The notes beneath the pieces are model-generated. The model was not told the origin of the DNA, did no database searches, and was given only the letters and a program-made list of their open reading frames with translations. The position numbers and the translations under genes are program-made. Below are positions 38,601 to 43,119 of a stretch of 64,000 nt of DNA, piece after piece. Within the stretch, counting starts at the first letter, position 1. Each line of letters starts with the position of its first letter. Origin of the DNA: Papio anubis (Eukaryota; Chordata; Mammalia; Primates; Cercopithecidae); the NCBI RefSeq assembly GCF_008728515.1, contig NC_044976.1, forward strand, positions 33,937,376-34,001,375, written 5' to 3'.

Positions 38601-41246
38601 CAAAGAAATCTGAACACTGACTAGATACTTCTTAGGTGTGGTAATAATATTGTAGTTATCTTTTTTTGGAAAGCCCTTGTCTGTTAGATAGGCACACTAA
38701 AATATTTATGGTTCAAATAATATGATATCTGGGATTTTCCTCCAAATAATCCCGTGAGAGGAAAAATGGGTAGTAGTATGAATAAAACAAGATTGGCCAT
38801 GATTTGATAATACAGGTTGAACATCTCTAATCTGAACCTGAAATACTCCCAAATCCAAAATATTTTAGCACTGACATGATGTCACTAGATGAAAATCCCA
38901 CACCTGGCCTCATATGATGAGCTGCAATAAAACCTTTGCTTCATGCACGGAATTATTTTAAAATGCTGTATAAAATTACCTTCAGACTATGTGTGTAAGG
39001 TATATATGAAATATAACTGAATTTCATGTTTAGACTTGGGTCCCTCCCCCAAGACATCTCATTAAGTGTATGCAAATATTCCAAAACCCAAAATGAATCT
39101 GAAATTCAAAACCCTTCTGGTCCCAAGCATTTCAGACAAGACATATTCAAACGGTAGTTGAAGTAAGGTGATGGGTTCATTATACCATCCTTTCTACGGT
39201 TATATAGGTTTGAAAATTTCTAAATAAGACAGTTTAAAAAGTCGCAAATAAAAACCTAAGGAGAGGTGTGTTAGGTGACTTGATCAGTTAGTAACCAAGC
39301 TAATCCCAGATGCCAAGTCTGCCTCCTTGGAGTTCTCAGGGCTCTGAATCAACTTATTAATAAAGGGAGAAATATGAACATCAGTAATGTAACAGGGTAC
39401 AAGGCCTCACCCGAGTGGTTCCTCAAAAAATCATTAAATTGGCCAGGCATGGTGGCTCACGCCTGTAATCCCAGCACTTTGGGAGGCCGAGGCAGGTGGA
39501 TCACGAGGTCAGGAGTTCGAGACCAGCCTGGCCAATATGGTGAAACCCCGTCTCTACTAAAAATACAAAAATTAGCTGGGCATGGTGGTGTGTGCCTGTA
39601 GTCCCGGCTGCTCAGGAGGCCGAGGCAGGAGAATCACTTGAACCCGGGAGACAGAGGTTGCAGTGAGCCGAGATTGCGCCACTGCACTCCAGCCTGGGCA
39701 ACAGAGCAAGACTCCATCTCGGAAAAAAAAAACATATCTATATATATATATAAAAAATTAATTTGGATGCTTGGCAAAATTTTTTTTTTTTTTTTTTTTT
39801 TTGATACAGCATCTCACTCTGTCACCCAGGTTAGAGTGCAGTGGCAGGATCATGGCTCATTGCAGCCTTGACCTCCAGGCCCAAAGGATCCTCTCACCTC
39901 AGCCTCCCCAGTAGCTGGGACTAGGGGCGACGCCCGGCTAATTTTTTTTTTTTTTTTTTGTAGAGGCGGGGTTTTGCCACGTTTTCTACGCAGGCTGGTT
40001 TCCAAATCTTGAGCTCAAGCAATCTGCTGGCCTTGGCCTCCCAAAGTGCTGGGATTGCTGAGAATTAATATGTATGCACTGACGATCCTTTCAACAATCC
40101 AAAGCACTGAAACTGTTACTTCTGTTTGTGAATGTGGAAACCGAATTTAGGTAACCAGACAGCTCAAGGAATAGGGCTGCTTTGAATGACGATTCTCTTC
40201 TAGGCAATTTGCAGCAACATCAAAGGGCAGGGTGACATTTGACGTTGGGGTGGGGTGAGGTCTCAAAAAATTCAGTAATCAAAATAAATAACATATTAAT
40301 GCAATATTTTTTAAAAAATTAAATCAATAATCTACGGCTCATGAGGTAAATAATACACCCGCTTTTGTAGATAAAGTTTATTGGAACCAGGGACGAGATT
40401 AGGGTGAGGTGAGTAAGGCAAGGTCGTGCAAATGACTGGTCAGATCTTGTCTCTGTTTAAACGTCTGATATTTTGTTCAATATCAAATCATAAAAATTTT
40501 TTGCATTAATTTCGGTTTTTTTAAAAAAATTGCATTAAAATATGAGTTCGATGATTGAGTGTTTTGGCGCCCCTTTAAATTTTGCTCCTAAGGCGAGAGT
40601 GCCTTGCCCGAATCTGGCCCCAGAAAGGACATAGGTCTGGAAACATCTATTTTTTACGCCCAATTTCGCCAGGGAGGTGCGAGCCACCAGCCAGGAGCCC
40701 CAACGGTGACTTCCCACTCGGGGCCCCGTAGGAAAACGCAAAGGGCCTCCGCGCGATGTCCTCCAGGACCCCTCCCAGGCCCAATGTGGAACCCCCTAAC
40801 ACCCTCGTCCTCTCTTTGCGGAGAATCCCGCCCCGCACCCCTGCAGCCCGGTTCGGCCAGAGCCTCCTGGCTTTCAGGGCACCCTGAGGGGAGGAGCTTC
40901 CGCGACAGGAAACGCGCCAAAGGGGAGGGCTGGCGGCAGGAACCGGCTGAGGAGGGGCTGGGCTGCCGGCAGCGCGCGCCGCAGAGACCTGGAGCTCCCC
41001 GGCCACGGAGCCCGAAGCGCGGGAAGCCCGGCGGCGGGACGGGACGCCCGGTCGGAAGCCATCCCGACCGAGTCTCGAGGCTGCGGGAGCCGACGCGGTG
41101 AACGCCGGGAGCCGCAGTCCTCCCGCCCGGGCGCCCCGGGTCAGCGGGGTCTACCCCGGCCCACCTAATCCCTCGGTGCCGGGCCTTCGCAGCCCCGGTG
41201 GGGGGCGTGTGCGTAAACTCACCTCAGAACCCACCTCGCCCGTCAT
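5502..41246 (-). CDS. CLSPN: Claspin, whole coding region (25 exons)
   Basis: Claspin is a nuclear adaptor that travels with the replication fork and, when phosphorylated, presents CHK1 to ATR for activation; it also promotes normal fork speed with TIMELESS-TIPIN and CDC7. The 25 coding exons, in order from the start, are listed separately. Their lengths sum to 4023 nt, giving 1340 residues plus TAA, and all phases match. Visible landmarks are a DSGQGS beta-TrCP degron (29-34), a PIP-like IHDFF (314-318), a central Glu-rich stretch (about 612-674), three CHK1-binding repeats (T916, S945, S982), a long acidic patch (about 989-1102) and a basic C-terminus ending KYLES. All splice sites are GT-AG except intron 4 (GC-AG). 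The protein is largely disordered and has no catalytic domain. Identity rests on recognising the sequence; the phosphosite numbering agrees exactly with human. Confidence 0.97.
5917..6078 (-). CDS. CLSPN: CLSPN exon 24 (residues 1251-1304)
   Basis: Encodes [20 protein letters not shown] through AAKESSKSQ, 54 whole codons and phase 0 both ends. Acceptor CCTCAG|GTGAAG, donor TCAG|GTATGG. A short TAAA-type microsatellite (about 5848-5873) sits in the following intron. Confidence 0.95.
6341..6423 (-). CDS. CLSPN: CLSPN exon 23 (residues 1223-1250)
   Basis: Encodes [20 protein letters not shown] then IRPGSAQQ. Acceptor TTCCAG|CCAGTC, donor ACAG|GTTGGT. 83 nt. Confidence 0.94.
6994..7099 (-). CDS. 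CLSPN: CLSPN exon 22 (residues 1188-1222)
   Basis: Encodes [20 protein letters not shown] then [15 protein letters not shown]. Acceptor is a long T-run then CAG|GCACAG; donor AATG|GTGAGC. Confidence 0.94.
7403..7530 (-). CDS. CLSPN: CLSPN exon 21 (residues 1145-1187)
   Basis: Encodes [20 protein letters not shown] then [22 protein letters not shown], a long charged helix. Acceptor TTTAG|ATGATG, donor CATG|GTAGGA. Confidence 0.95.
7753..8056 (-). mobile_element. Alu, intron 20
   Basis: Target duplication ATAACTGNTTGC; sense to CLSPN, beginning 37 bp past the exon 20 donor. Confidence 0.95.
8094..8215 (-). CDS. CLSPN: CLSPN exon 20 (residues 1104-1144)
   Basis: Encodes [20 protein letters not shown] then [20 protein letters not shown]. 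This region is among the best conserved in Claspin/MRC1 proteins by my recollection. Acceptor TTGCAG|GAAAA, donor ATAG|GTATCC. A sense-oriented Alu begins 37 bp past the donor. Confidence 0.94.
8323..8487 (-). CDS. CLSPN: CLSPN exon 19 (residues 1049-1103)
   Basis: Encodes [20 protein letters not shown] through SQIKKIHM; continues the acidic patch. Acceptor TCTAG|GAGG, donor ACAT|GTCAGT. The open frame reads into the intron for about 200 nt, but exon 20 joins correctly only with the stated donor. Confidence 0.94.
8627..8815 (-). mobile_element. Tigger-type DNA transposon fragment
   Basis: Matches the remembered Tigger-derived pattern CTTACGATGGTTTGACTT ... AGGAGCATCTG, with internal deletion. 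Strand is arbitrary. Confidence 0.6.
8808..9005 (+). repeat. Left copy of intron 18 inverted duplication
   Basis: About 198 bp that recurs in reverse complement at 11466-12292 at roughly 90% or more identity. It includes a MIR-like stretch (about 8870-8995). This copy is uninterrupted and shows the two points where Alus later entered the other copy. Confidence 0.85.
9385..9684 (-). mobile_element. Alu, intron 18
   Basis: Flanks share ACTGTATTTT. The following 9685-10270 is AT-rich with no recognised element. Confidence 0.95.
10272..10556 (-). mobile_element. Alu, intron 18
   Basis: Several small deletions; flanks share TGTATTCTTTT. Confidence 0.92.
10632..10919 (+). mobile_element. Alu, intron 18
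   Basis: Full-length, head of a three-Alu direct array. Confidence 0.95.
10920..11118 (+). mobile_element. Alu, 3'-truncated
   Basis: Begins at the preceding poly(A); ends inside the right arm. Confidence 0.9.
11137..11427 (+). mobile_element. AluY
   Basis: Well preserved; target duplication AAAAGTGNNAAACT. Confidence 0.95.
11587..11897 (-). mobile_element. Alu inside right duplication copy
   Basis: Absent at the equivalent point of 8808-9005. Confidence 0.95.
11965..12270 (-). mobile_element. Alu inside right duplication copy
   Basis: Absent from the left copy; ends 54 bp from the exon 18 donor. Confidence 0.95.
12325..12428 (-). CDS. CLSPN: CLSPN exon 18 (residues 1015-1048)
   Basis: Encodes [20 protein letters not shown] then [15 protein letters not shown], acidic patch passing into a basic helix. 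The donor is CAAAT|GTAGGT, a weaker match. The next intron contains an inverted duplication whose right arm begins about 30 nt past this donor. Confidence 0.93.
12642..12717 (-). CDS. CLSPN: CLSPN exon 17 (residues 989-1014), start of acidic patch
   Basis: Encodes [20 protein letters not shown] then FDTDE. It opens the acidic patch that in human Claspin recruits CDC7 kinase and makes an internal contact with the N-terminal region. Acceptor TTTTAG|GGAAG, donor TGAG|GTGAGT. Confidence 0.94.
12811..13107 (-). mobile_element. Alu, diverged, intron 16
   Basis: Old J-like copy. Confidence 0.9.
13504..13681 (-). mobile_element. Alu with internal deletion, inside L1
   Basis: Poly(T) start and 5' end are present; about 110 bp of the middle is missing. 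Confidence 0.9.
13917..14181 (-). mobile_element. Alu with (TTTA)n tail, inside L1
   Basis: Flanked by CTATTTTTA; lacks part of the 5' arm. Confidence 0.92.
14562..14673 (-). CDS. CLSPN: CLSPN exon 16 (residues 952-988), CHK1-binding repeat 3
   Basis: Carries [16 protein letters not shown] with S982, the third docking repeat. It keeps LCSG but replaces the KFTSQ tail of the first two with SFPTD. Acceptor TTTAG|ATGCC, donor ACAA|GTAAGTC with two bases carried over. Confidence 0.96.
14800..14990 (+). mobile_element. L2-like fragment, intron 15
   Basis: ATTCATTCAACAAATCC ... TAGTGCTTACTATGTGCC ... GGGATACAGTAATGAAC resembles the common ancient mammalian repeat. Confidence 0.55.
15056..15348 (-). 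mobile_element. Alu, intron 15
   Basis: Target duplication TAAAGYAGTCTT. Confidence 0.95.
15501..15784 (-). mobile_element. Alu, intron 15
   Basis: Sense to CLSPN, ending 68 bp past the exon 15 donor. Confidence 0.93.
15853..16079 (-). CDS. CLSPN: CLSPN exon 15 (residues 876-951), CHK1-binding repeats 1 and 2
   Basis: Carries [15 protein letters not shown] (T916) and [15 protein letters not shown] (S945), two copies of the phospho-dependent CHK1 docking motif. When these residues are phosphorylated the motifs recruit the CHK1 kinase domain for activation by ATR. The two copies are about 29 residues apart and nearly identical. Acceptor CTTAG|GTTC, donor CAGG|GTAAAT. Confidence 0.97.
16677..16831 (-). 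CDS. CLSPN: CLSPN exon 14 (residues 825-875)
   Basis: Encodes [20 protein letters not shown] through QSQLLDADG. Acceptor GCCAG|AGTTC. Two donors lie 4 nt apart (GG|GTAG|GTAG); only the first keeps frame with exon 15, so it is chosen. Confidence 0.94.
17175..17374 (-). CDS. CLSPN: CLSPN exon 13 (residues 758-824)
   Basis: Encodes [20 protein letters not shown] through [10 protein letters not shown], 200 nt. Acceptor TTTAG|ATGAG, donor TAAG|GTAAGA. Ser-Pro pairs in RSPSPG are possible CDK or CDC7-primed sites; no folded domain is evident. Confidence 0.95.
17590..17882 (-). mobile_element. Alu, intron 12
   Basis: Target duplication GAAAGTTCTT. Confidence 0.95.
17965..18262 (-). mobile_element. 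AluY-like, intron 12
   Basis: Target duplication TATCCAATNAATTA. Confidence 0.95.
18563..18627 (-). CDS. CLSPN: CLSPN exon 12 (residues 736-757)
   Basis: A 65-nt exon encoding [21 protein letters not shown]. Acceptor TTATAG|TTAC, donor CTGG|GTAAGTAG. It joins exon 11 across a split Gly codon. Skipping would change the frame. Confidence 0.93.
18729..18907 (-). CDS. CLSPN: CLSPN exon 11 (residues 677-735)
   Basis: Encodes [20 protein letters not shown] through [12 protein letters not shown]. Acceptor GTAAAG|ACTGC, donor ATGG|GTAAGTG. Ser-rich and acidic, consistent with a phosphorylated disordered linker. Confidence 0.95.
19303..19453 (+). mobile_element. Alu monomer (FLAM-like), intron 10
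   Basis: Left arm only with an A-rich (AAATAA)n tail. Confidence 0.85.
19490..19770 (-). mobile_element. Alu, intron 10
   Basis: Long target duplication CAAAAAGGAAAGCTTTTT. Confidence 0.95.
20093..20167. repeat. Perfect inverted repeat / hairpin in intron 10
   Basis: Arms 20093-20115 and 20145-20167 are 23-nt perfect reverse complements (left arm begins TTCTGTCAGTACC). The stem extends one G-U and three more pairs inward, leaving a 21-nt loop. It lies about 160 nt past the exon 10 donor in the pre-mRNA. I do not recognise it as a known transposon terminus. Confidence 0.85.
20326..20579 (-). CDS. CLSPN: CLSPN exon 10 (residues 592-676), Glu-rich
   Basis: Begins [20 protein letters not shown], a coiled-coil-like basic helix, then switches to a run of Glu/Asp of about 60 residues. 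The coding strand there is a nearly pure purine (GAA/GAG) tract of about 130 nt, likely to vary in length between species and prone to slippage. Acceptor TTCAG|GTGAAA, donor GGAG|GTTTCT. Confidence 0.95.
20882..21184 (+). mobile_element. AluY-like, intron 9
   Basis: Forms an inverted pair with 19490-19770 around exon 10. Confidence 0.95.
21205..21965 (+). mobile_element. L1/HAL1-like LINE fragment, intron 9
   Basis: CAATTCCACTGCAAGGAATTT ... GCAACAACTGGAACAAAC ... TCAATGGAATATTATGCAGTC resembles the L1M/HAL1 sense 3' ORF region. Interrupted by the Alu at 21663-21955. Confidence 0.65.
21663..21955 (+). mobile_element. Alu, intron 9
   Basis: Flanked by AAAAAAAGCCTCAA. Confidence 0.95.
21978..22205 (+). 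mobile_element. MIR SINE, intron 9
   Basis: CTCTGGAGTTAGGTGG, TTAGCTATGTGAACTTG, CTCATAGGGTTGTAAGGATT and AGAGCAATGCCTGAC in MIR order. Confidence 0.85.
22445..22733 (-). mobile_element. Alu, J-like, intron 9
   Basis: Diverged full-length copy. 22734-23091 after it is AT-rich with no recognised element. Confidence 0.9.
23092..23283 (-). CDS. CLSPN: CLSPN exon 9 (residues 528-591)
   Basis: Encodes [20 protein letters not shown] and then a beta-rich stretch [18 protein letters not shown] to HTKP. Acceptor TTTAG|AACTG, donor CCAG|GTATTT; phase 1 at both ends, so it is a symmetric exon. Confidence 0.95.
23690..23925 (-). mobile_element. Two joined Alu fragments, intron 8
   Basis: One copy truncated at about 23853, where the poly(T) of a second, 3'-end-only fragment begins. 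Confidence 0.85.
23940..24180. mobile_element. L1M-like fragment
   Basis: CTCAGAGCTTACTGTTC ... CATATATTTTGTCTGACC ... TAGTTGTTTAAGGCAGG resembles a recurring L1M piece. Confidence 0.5.
24197..24290. mobile_element. hAT-type DNA transposon fragment
   Basis: AAGGGTCAGCAAGCTGTAGC ... GCCTGTTTTTGTATTATCC resembles the start of a common hAT non-autonomous element. Confidence 0.5.
24305..24467 (-). mobile_element. Alu monomer fragment, intron 8
   Basis: 3' portion only, cut off at the next Alu. Confidence 0.85.
24468..24740 (-). mobile_element. AluY, 5'-truncated, intron 8
   Basis: Stops at GTGCTGGGATC, missing about 25 bp of the 5' end. Confidence 0.92.
24801..25056 (-). mobile_element. Young monkey-type AluY, 5'-truncated
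   Basis: Has the GGCCGGATCTCAGC and CGGCTAGTTTTTTG variants. Flanked by the target duplication GGCAAGGTCAA, so truncation happened at insertion. Confidence 0.93.
25446..25755 (-). mobile_element. Young monkey-type AluY, full length
   Basis: GGCCGGATCTCAGC, CGGCTAGTTTTTTG and CAGGCTTGAGCC all present; duplication AAAATCGTTT. Confidence 0.95.
25771..26367 (-). mobile_element. Old Alu split by a younger one
   Basis: Pieces 25771-25928 and 26232-26367 form one Alu, with another full Alu at 25929-26231. Confidence 0.9.
25929..26231 (-). mobile_element. Alu nested in older Alu
   Basis: Complete copy between the halves of its host. Confidence 0.92.
26379..26655 (-). mobile_element. Alu, diverged, intron 8
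   Basis: J-like. The following 26656-27240 has no recognised element. Confidence 0.9.
27240..27785 (+). mobile_element. L2 LINE 3' end
   Basis: Ends in the typical L2 pattern TTTAAGAGCAGGGAGTG ... CAGCACCAAACACAGTG ... ATGAATGAATGAATG. 27786-28160 after it is partly L2/MIR-like, otherwise featureless. Confidence 0.75.
28262..28602 (+). repeat. Tandem duplication, two units of about 170 bp
   Basis: Unit 1 is 28262-28433, unit 2 28434-28602. Both run from GCTCTTTCTATCC through a unique stretch to a (GT)n tract and then ATGAGACA(G)GG, the start of an antisense Alu. Only unit 2 continues into the Alu body (to about 28751). Confidence 0.85.
28593..28751 (-). mobile_element. Alu with internal deletion, intron 8
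   Basis: Starts at the (GT)n end of the tandem duplication. Confidence 0.88.
28771..29067 (+). mobile_element. Alu, intron 8
   Basis: Target duplication GTCTTGAT. Confidence 0.95.
29217..29343 (-). mobile_element. Alu monomer fragment
   Basis: Single-arm, diverged. Confidence 0.85.
29461..29750 (-). mobile_element. AluY, intron 8
   Basis: Target duplication ACAAAGTCTAAGCTCTT; nearly intact. Confidence 0.95.
29870..30340 (+). mobile_element. L2-like fragments, intron 8
   Basis: Starts with TTCATTTGATAAATAC ... GGAAGCACTAGGGATAG and ends ATAGTAGATACTTTAATATTC then GTTGAATGAG, both L2-like. Confidence 0.6.
30440..30749 (+). mobile_element. AluY-like, intron 8
   Basis: Target duplication AAGATTTGACTCAG. 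Confidence 0.95.
30869..31169 (-). mobile_element. Alu with corrupted 3' region
   Basis: A 29-nt T run then about 60 bp of unusually disturbed Alu (runs of C, G and T); normal from about 30945 on. Confidence 0.9.
31382..31959 (-). CDS. CLSPN: CLSPN exon 8 (residues 335-527), largest exon
   Basis: A 578-nt exon, from [12 protein letters not shown] to [10 protein letters not shown]. Low-complexity, Ser/Glu-rich and probably disordered, ending in a more conserved block [20 protein letters not shown]. Donor is AGAG|GTAATCC; the open frame runs past it into the intron for about 50 nt before a stop. The next intron (about 8.1 kb) is the longest in the gene. Confidence 0.96.
32153..32261 (-). CDS. 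CLSPN: CLSPN exon 7 (residues 299-334), PIP-like motif
   Basis: Contains [15 protein letters not shown], in which I314, F317 and F318 form the PIP-box-like hydrophobic plug by which Claspin is reported to touch PCNA. Acceptor TATAG|AGTC, donor TGAA|GTAAGA with two bases carried over. The flanking KRK adds a basic patch. Confidence 0.94.
32420..32550 (+). mobile_element. MER5A-like DNA transposon, intron 6
   Basis: AATGGCTTTTAAACCTAG ... ATACAGATTCTTGGATCCC ... CTGAATCAGAATCTCTGTGG follows the MER5A pattern. Confidence 0.75.
32551..32787. mobile_element. MER2/Tigger-like DNA transposon
   Basis: Imperfect inverted ends CAGTAGTCCCTGCTTATCC and its complement near AAAGAGGGACTACTA, with internal deletion. 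Confidence 0.75.
33054..33126 (-). CDS. CLSPN: CLSPN exon 6 (residues 275-298)
   Basis: Encodes [20 protein letters not shown] then RLIR, a predicted basic amphipathic helix before the PIP-like motif. Acceptor TTGAAG|GAAAG, donor CGAG|GTAATG; one base carries over. Confidence 0.94.
33464..33541 (-). CDS. CLSPN: CLSPN exon 5 (residues 249-274)
   Basis: 26 whole codons, [20 protein letters not shown] to TTRK. Acceptor TTTTAG|AAAACGG, donor GAAG|GTGAGG. Phase 0 at both ends, so skipping would keep frame. Confidence 0.94.
34227..34388 (-). CDS. CLSPN: CLSPN exon 4 (residues 195-248), GC donor
   Basis: Encodes [12 protein letters not shown] through KNKVKKHK, 54 whole codons. Acceptor CTAG|GAAGAT. 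The donor is AAG|GCAAGT, a GC instead of GT, with the otherwise perfect consensus typical of U2-type GC-AG introns. Moving the junction to any nearby GT breaks the frame or the known protein join HK-K, so the GC donor is the best reading. Confidence 0.93.
34842..35164 (-). mobile_element. Alu, J-like with (TTTTG)n tail, intron 3
   Basis: Diverged full copy. Confidence 0.9.
35315..35614 (-). mobile_element. Young monkey-type AluY, 25 bp from exon 3 donor
   Basis: Target duplication AGCAAATTATTCTTT at both ends; near-intact with the monkey-type variants. Confidence 0.95.
35640..36088 (-). CDS. CLSPN: CLSPN exon 3 (residues 45-194)
   Basis: A 449-nt exon from [11 protein letters not shown] to a very basic helix-prone end ([27 protein letters not shown] region). 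The N-terminal third of Claspin contains its DNA- and fork-binding region, which fits the Lys/Arg-rich end. The donor is CCAG|GTACAT. A young AluY starts only 25 bp downstream of this donor. Confidence 0.96.
36592..36700 (-). CDS. CLSPN: CLSPN exon 2 (residues 9-44), phosphodegron
   Basis: Begins VQLEIND and carries DSGQGS at residues 29-34, the canonical DSGxxS site through which PLK1 priming and SCF-beta-TrCP destroy Claspin at mitotic entry. Acceptor is CTAG|GTTC; donor is GGAG|GTTTGT; ends with one base carried into the next codon. Compared with human from memory, residue 35 is Cys instead of Tyr and residue 10 Gln instead of His. Confidence 0.95.
37341..37634 (-). mobile_element. Alu, intron 1
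   Basis: Small internal deletion near 37458. The 36702-37340 stretch before it shows nothing recognised. Confidence 0.93.
37775..38382 (-). mobile_element. Alu split by a young AluY
   Basis: Pieces 37775-37969 and 38265-38382. Inserted into a TATGTA-rich microsatellite (37690-37774 and 38383-38512); both flanks share GTATATTTCTATA. Confidence 0.93.
37970..38264 (+). mobile_element. Young monkey-type AluY nested in Alu
   Basis: Flanked by AGAAATGGGG; carries CAAGCCTGTAATCCC and the AAAAAACTAGCCGGG variant. Confidence 0.95.
38812..39163 (-). mobile_element. Tigger-type DNA transposon, intron 1
   Basis: AGGTTGAACATCTCTAATC at one end and CTGGTCCCAAGCATTTCAG at the other, an inverted-ended Tigger-family pattern. 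Confidence 0.7.
39441..39732 (+). mobile_element. Alu, intron 1
   Basis: Full-length, followed by a short (TA)n. Confidence 0.95.
39780..40055 (-). mobile_element. Alu, J-like, intron 1
   Basis: Old copy with an internal T run. The 40056-40560 stretch after it is AT-rich, possibly including a hAT fragment (AGATAAAGTTTATTGGAACC at about 40369). Confidence 0.88.
40563..40570 (+). promoter_or_regulatory. Third E2F-type site at island edge
   Basis: TTTGGCGC on the plus strand at the intron-side edge of the CpG island; perfect to the E2F consensus. Function is inferred only. Confidence 0.35.
40914..40921 (-). promoter_or_regulatory. Second E2F-type site, intron 1
   Basis: GCGCCAAA on the plus strand, TTTGGCGC on the minus strand: a perfect TTTSSCGC match inside the CpG island about 330 bp past the start codon. 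Confidence 0.45.
41223..41246 (-). CDS. CLSPN: CLSPN coding exon 1 (residues 1-8)
   Basis: Encodes MTGEVGSE and ends in phase 0 at the donor GAG|GTGAGT. The ATG at 41246 has G at -3 and lies inside the CpG island. The 5' UTR continues upstream (higher coordinates) for an unknown distance, probably to about 41330. Chosen because MTGEV is the known Claspin start and the next exon joins in frame. Confidence 0.92.
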
Positions 41247-41351
41247 GACTCCTGCCTCCCCGGTGCTCCGTTAGGGACGGAGCTGTCTCTGGTTCCCTCA
41301 GCCGGAGAGCAGCGGCTCCCGCCGTCTCCAGCCCGGCAGCGCTGTTCGAGC

Positions 41352-41448
41352 TTTCCCGCCCAGCCAGAGTGGAGGTCCCACCCCCATGGTTTGCACCAAT
41401 CCAGAGGGGATTTTCCAGCGAGTCCCCGCCCCATTCCGACCCACCAAT
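41352..41448 (-). promoter_or_regulatory. CLSPN: CLSPN core promoter: E2F site and two CCAAT boxes
   Basis: TTTCCCGC at 41352-41359 fits the E2F consensus TTTSSCGC. CCAAT motifs on the plus strand lie at 41396-41400 and 41444-41448, 48 bp apart, a typical NF-Y pair. CLSPN is a known E2F-regulated S-phase gene. A start site just downstream, around 41330, is inferred. Confidence 0.6.
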
Positions 41449-41779
41449 CACGCAGCGCCTCCGGCCGACCTCAAATAACCCAGGCTGGGTCGCAGCTGCT
41501 GGTAGCGGCGCCTCGGGGAGCTGGAGGTACACTGGGGCGGGCAGTAGGTACCAGGCGAGCAGTGGTCTTTGACCATTGACACTTGCCAAAGCAGGAAGTG
41601 CGGTTGGAGGGGTGAGTCTTCGGGGGGAAGTGAGCTGGGAAACGGTTCCTGGGCACCTGGGAGTGTCCTGTACCTGAACCTTTTTAAAGGGATTCCAAGG
41701 TCCCCGTGGGATTTTCTCCACTGACTTCATTTCTGGAGCAGCTAGATCCTGTCTGCCTTTTGTACACGACACTTACCAC

Positions 41780-41905
41780 TGAATATATATATACACACAC
41801 ACACACATATATACACTCTCACACATATACACACATAGACACACACACATATATGTACACACGTATATATGCACACACACACATATATATGTATACACAC
41901 ACACT
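41780..41905. repeat. CA/TA alternating purine-pyrimidine microsatellite
   Basis: About 125 bp of mixed (CA)n, (TA)n and TATG units directly before the poly(T) of an Alu, about 0.35 kb upstream of the promoter. Almost strictly alternating pyrimidine-purine, so capable of Z-DNA. Confidence 0.9.
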
Positions 41906-42213
41906 TTTTTTTTTTTTTTTTTTTTTTTTGAGACGGAGCCTCCCTCTGTTAGCCAGGATGGAATGCAATGGCGCGATCTCGGCTCACTGCAACCTCCGCC
42001 TCCCGGGTTCAAGAGATTCTCGTGCCTCAGCCTCCCGAGTAGCTAGGATTACAGGCACCCGCCACCAATGCCTGACTAATTTTTGTATTTTTAGTAGAGA
42101 CGGGGTTTCACCATGTTGGCCAGGCTGGTCTCGAACTCCTGACCTCAAATGATCCGCCCCGCCTCGGCCTCCCAAAGTGCTGGGATTACAGGCGTGAGTC
42201 ACCGCGCCTGGCC
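41906..42213 (-). mobile_element. Alu, upstream flank
   Basis: Begins at the end of the CA/TA microsatellite. Confidence 0.95.
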
Positions 42214-42244
42214 CACTTTTATTTATTAAAGACCTTTAGTCTTT

Positions 42245-42502
42245 AAAAACTAAAGTGCAATGACCTGATATTGGCTTATCGCAACCTCCGCCTCCCAGGT
42301 TCAAGCCATTCTCCTGCCTCAGGCTCCTGAGTAGCTGGAATTACAGGTATATGCCACCACACCCAGCTATTTTTTTTTATCTTTAGTAGAGATGAGGTTT
42401 CACCGTGTTGGCCAGGCTGATCTCGAACTCCTGACCTCGTGATCCGCCCGTCTCAGCCTCCCAAAGTACTGGGATTACAGGCATGAGCCACCGCACCTGG
42501 CC
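42245..42502 (-). mobile_element. Alu, 3'-end lost
   Basis: Lacks poly(T) and the first 35 bp. 42503-43120 beyond it has an unassigned ancient repeat and no gene. Confidence 0.9.
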
Positions 42503-43119
42503 TATCCCAAACAATTCTAATCCCAGTTTTGCCACTGTGCTGGCCATTATTTTTTGCCCCTCCAGGTTAATTCTCTGTCCTTCCTTTACCCTGTTTTGTG
42601 TTAAGGCAAGGCTGACTTCTCTAGACTGTATTATCCCAGCTCCCTTGCCCTCTGGCTTCTGGTTGGGTCAGGCCCCTGTAAAGGCACTTTATAAGGTGAC
42701 TGTAAGGAGATGAGAGACCACCAGGAAAGAAAGATCAGAGTATTTATTGCTCACTTCACCCTCCATGGTCATATCCACTGCCAGCCCAGCTTGCCCAGGA
42801 CTTTCCTAGTTTTAGCACTGAAAGTCCTGCATCCTGAGAACCTCCTCAGTCACAGGCATACCAAATAGTTGGTTCATCACCCAATCCACTGGCCTCCTCT
42901 TCCAAATTTCCAGCTTTAGCTGGGTTCAGAAAAAAGCTCCCTTTCCACATCTTAATTTCTTTACCTCCCCATCATCTCTCAACCCACTTCTGCCCCCACC
43001 ACCAAAAACAGCCCATCATCCATCCTCTTCTCTTTTTGTGTCCTGGTTTATCCACCTTTTCATCCACTTTACTATTAATTTCTACATCAATGACTCCCAA
43101 ATATACATCTATGGCACTC

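Larger units (their letters stand above)
40560..41560. promoter_or_regulatory. CLSPN: CpG island over CLSPN exon 1
   Basis: Base composition changes abruptly from AT-rich intron and Alu sequence to GC-rich DNA dense in CpG, centred on the start codon. It spans about 0.65 kb of intron 1 and 0.3 kb upstream. No TATA box is apparent at a sensible distance, as expected for a housekeeping or cell-cycle promoter. The island boundaries are by eye. Confidence 0.85.

Noticed and set aside
40604..41101. Plus-strand frame of 165 codons in the CpG island
   Set aside because: GC-driven open frame without homology I recognise or splice context.
41224..41772. Open frame of 182 codons on the minus strand over the promoter
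   Set aside because: Open because of high GC; it overlaps the Claspin start in another frame, ends 22 nt past that start, and shows no recognisable domain.
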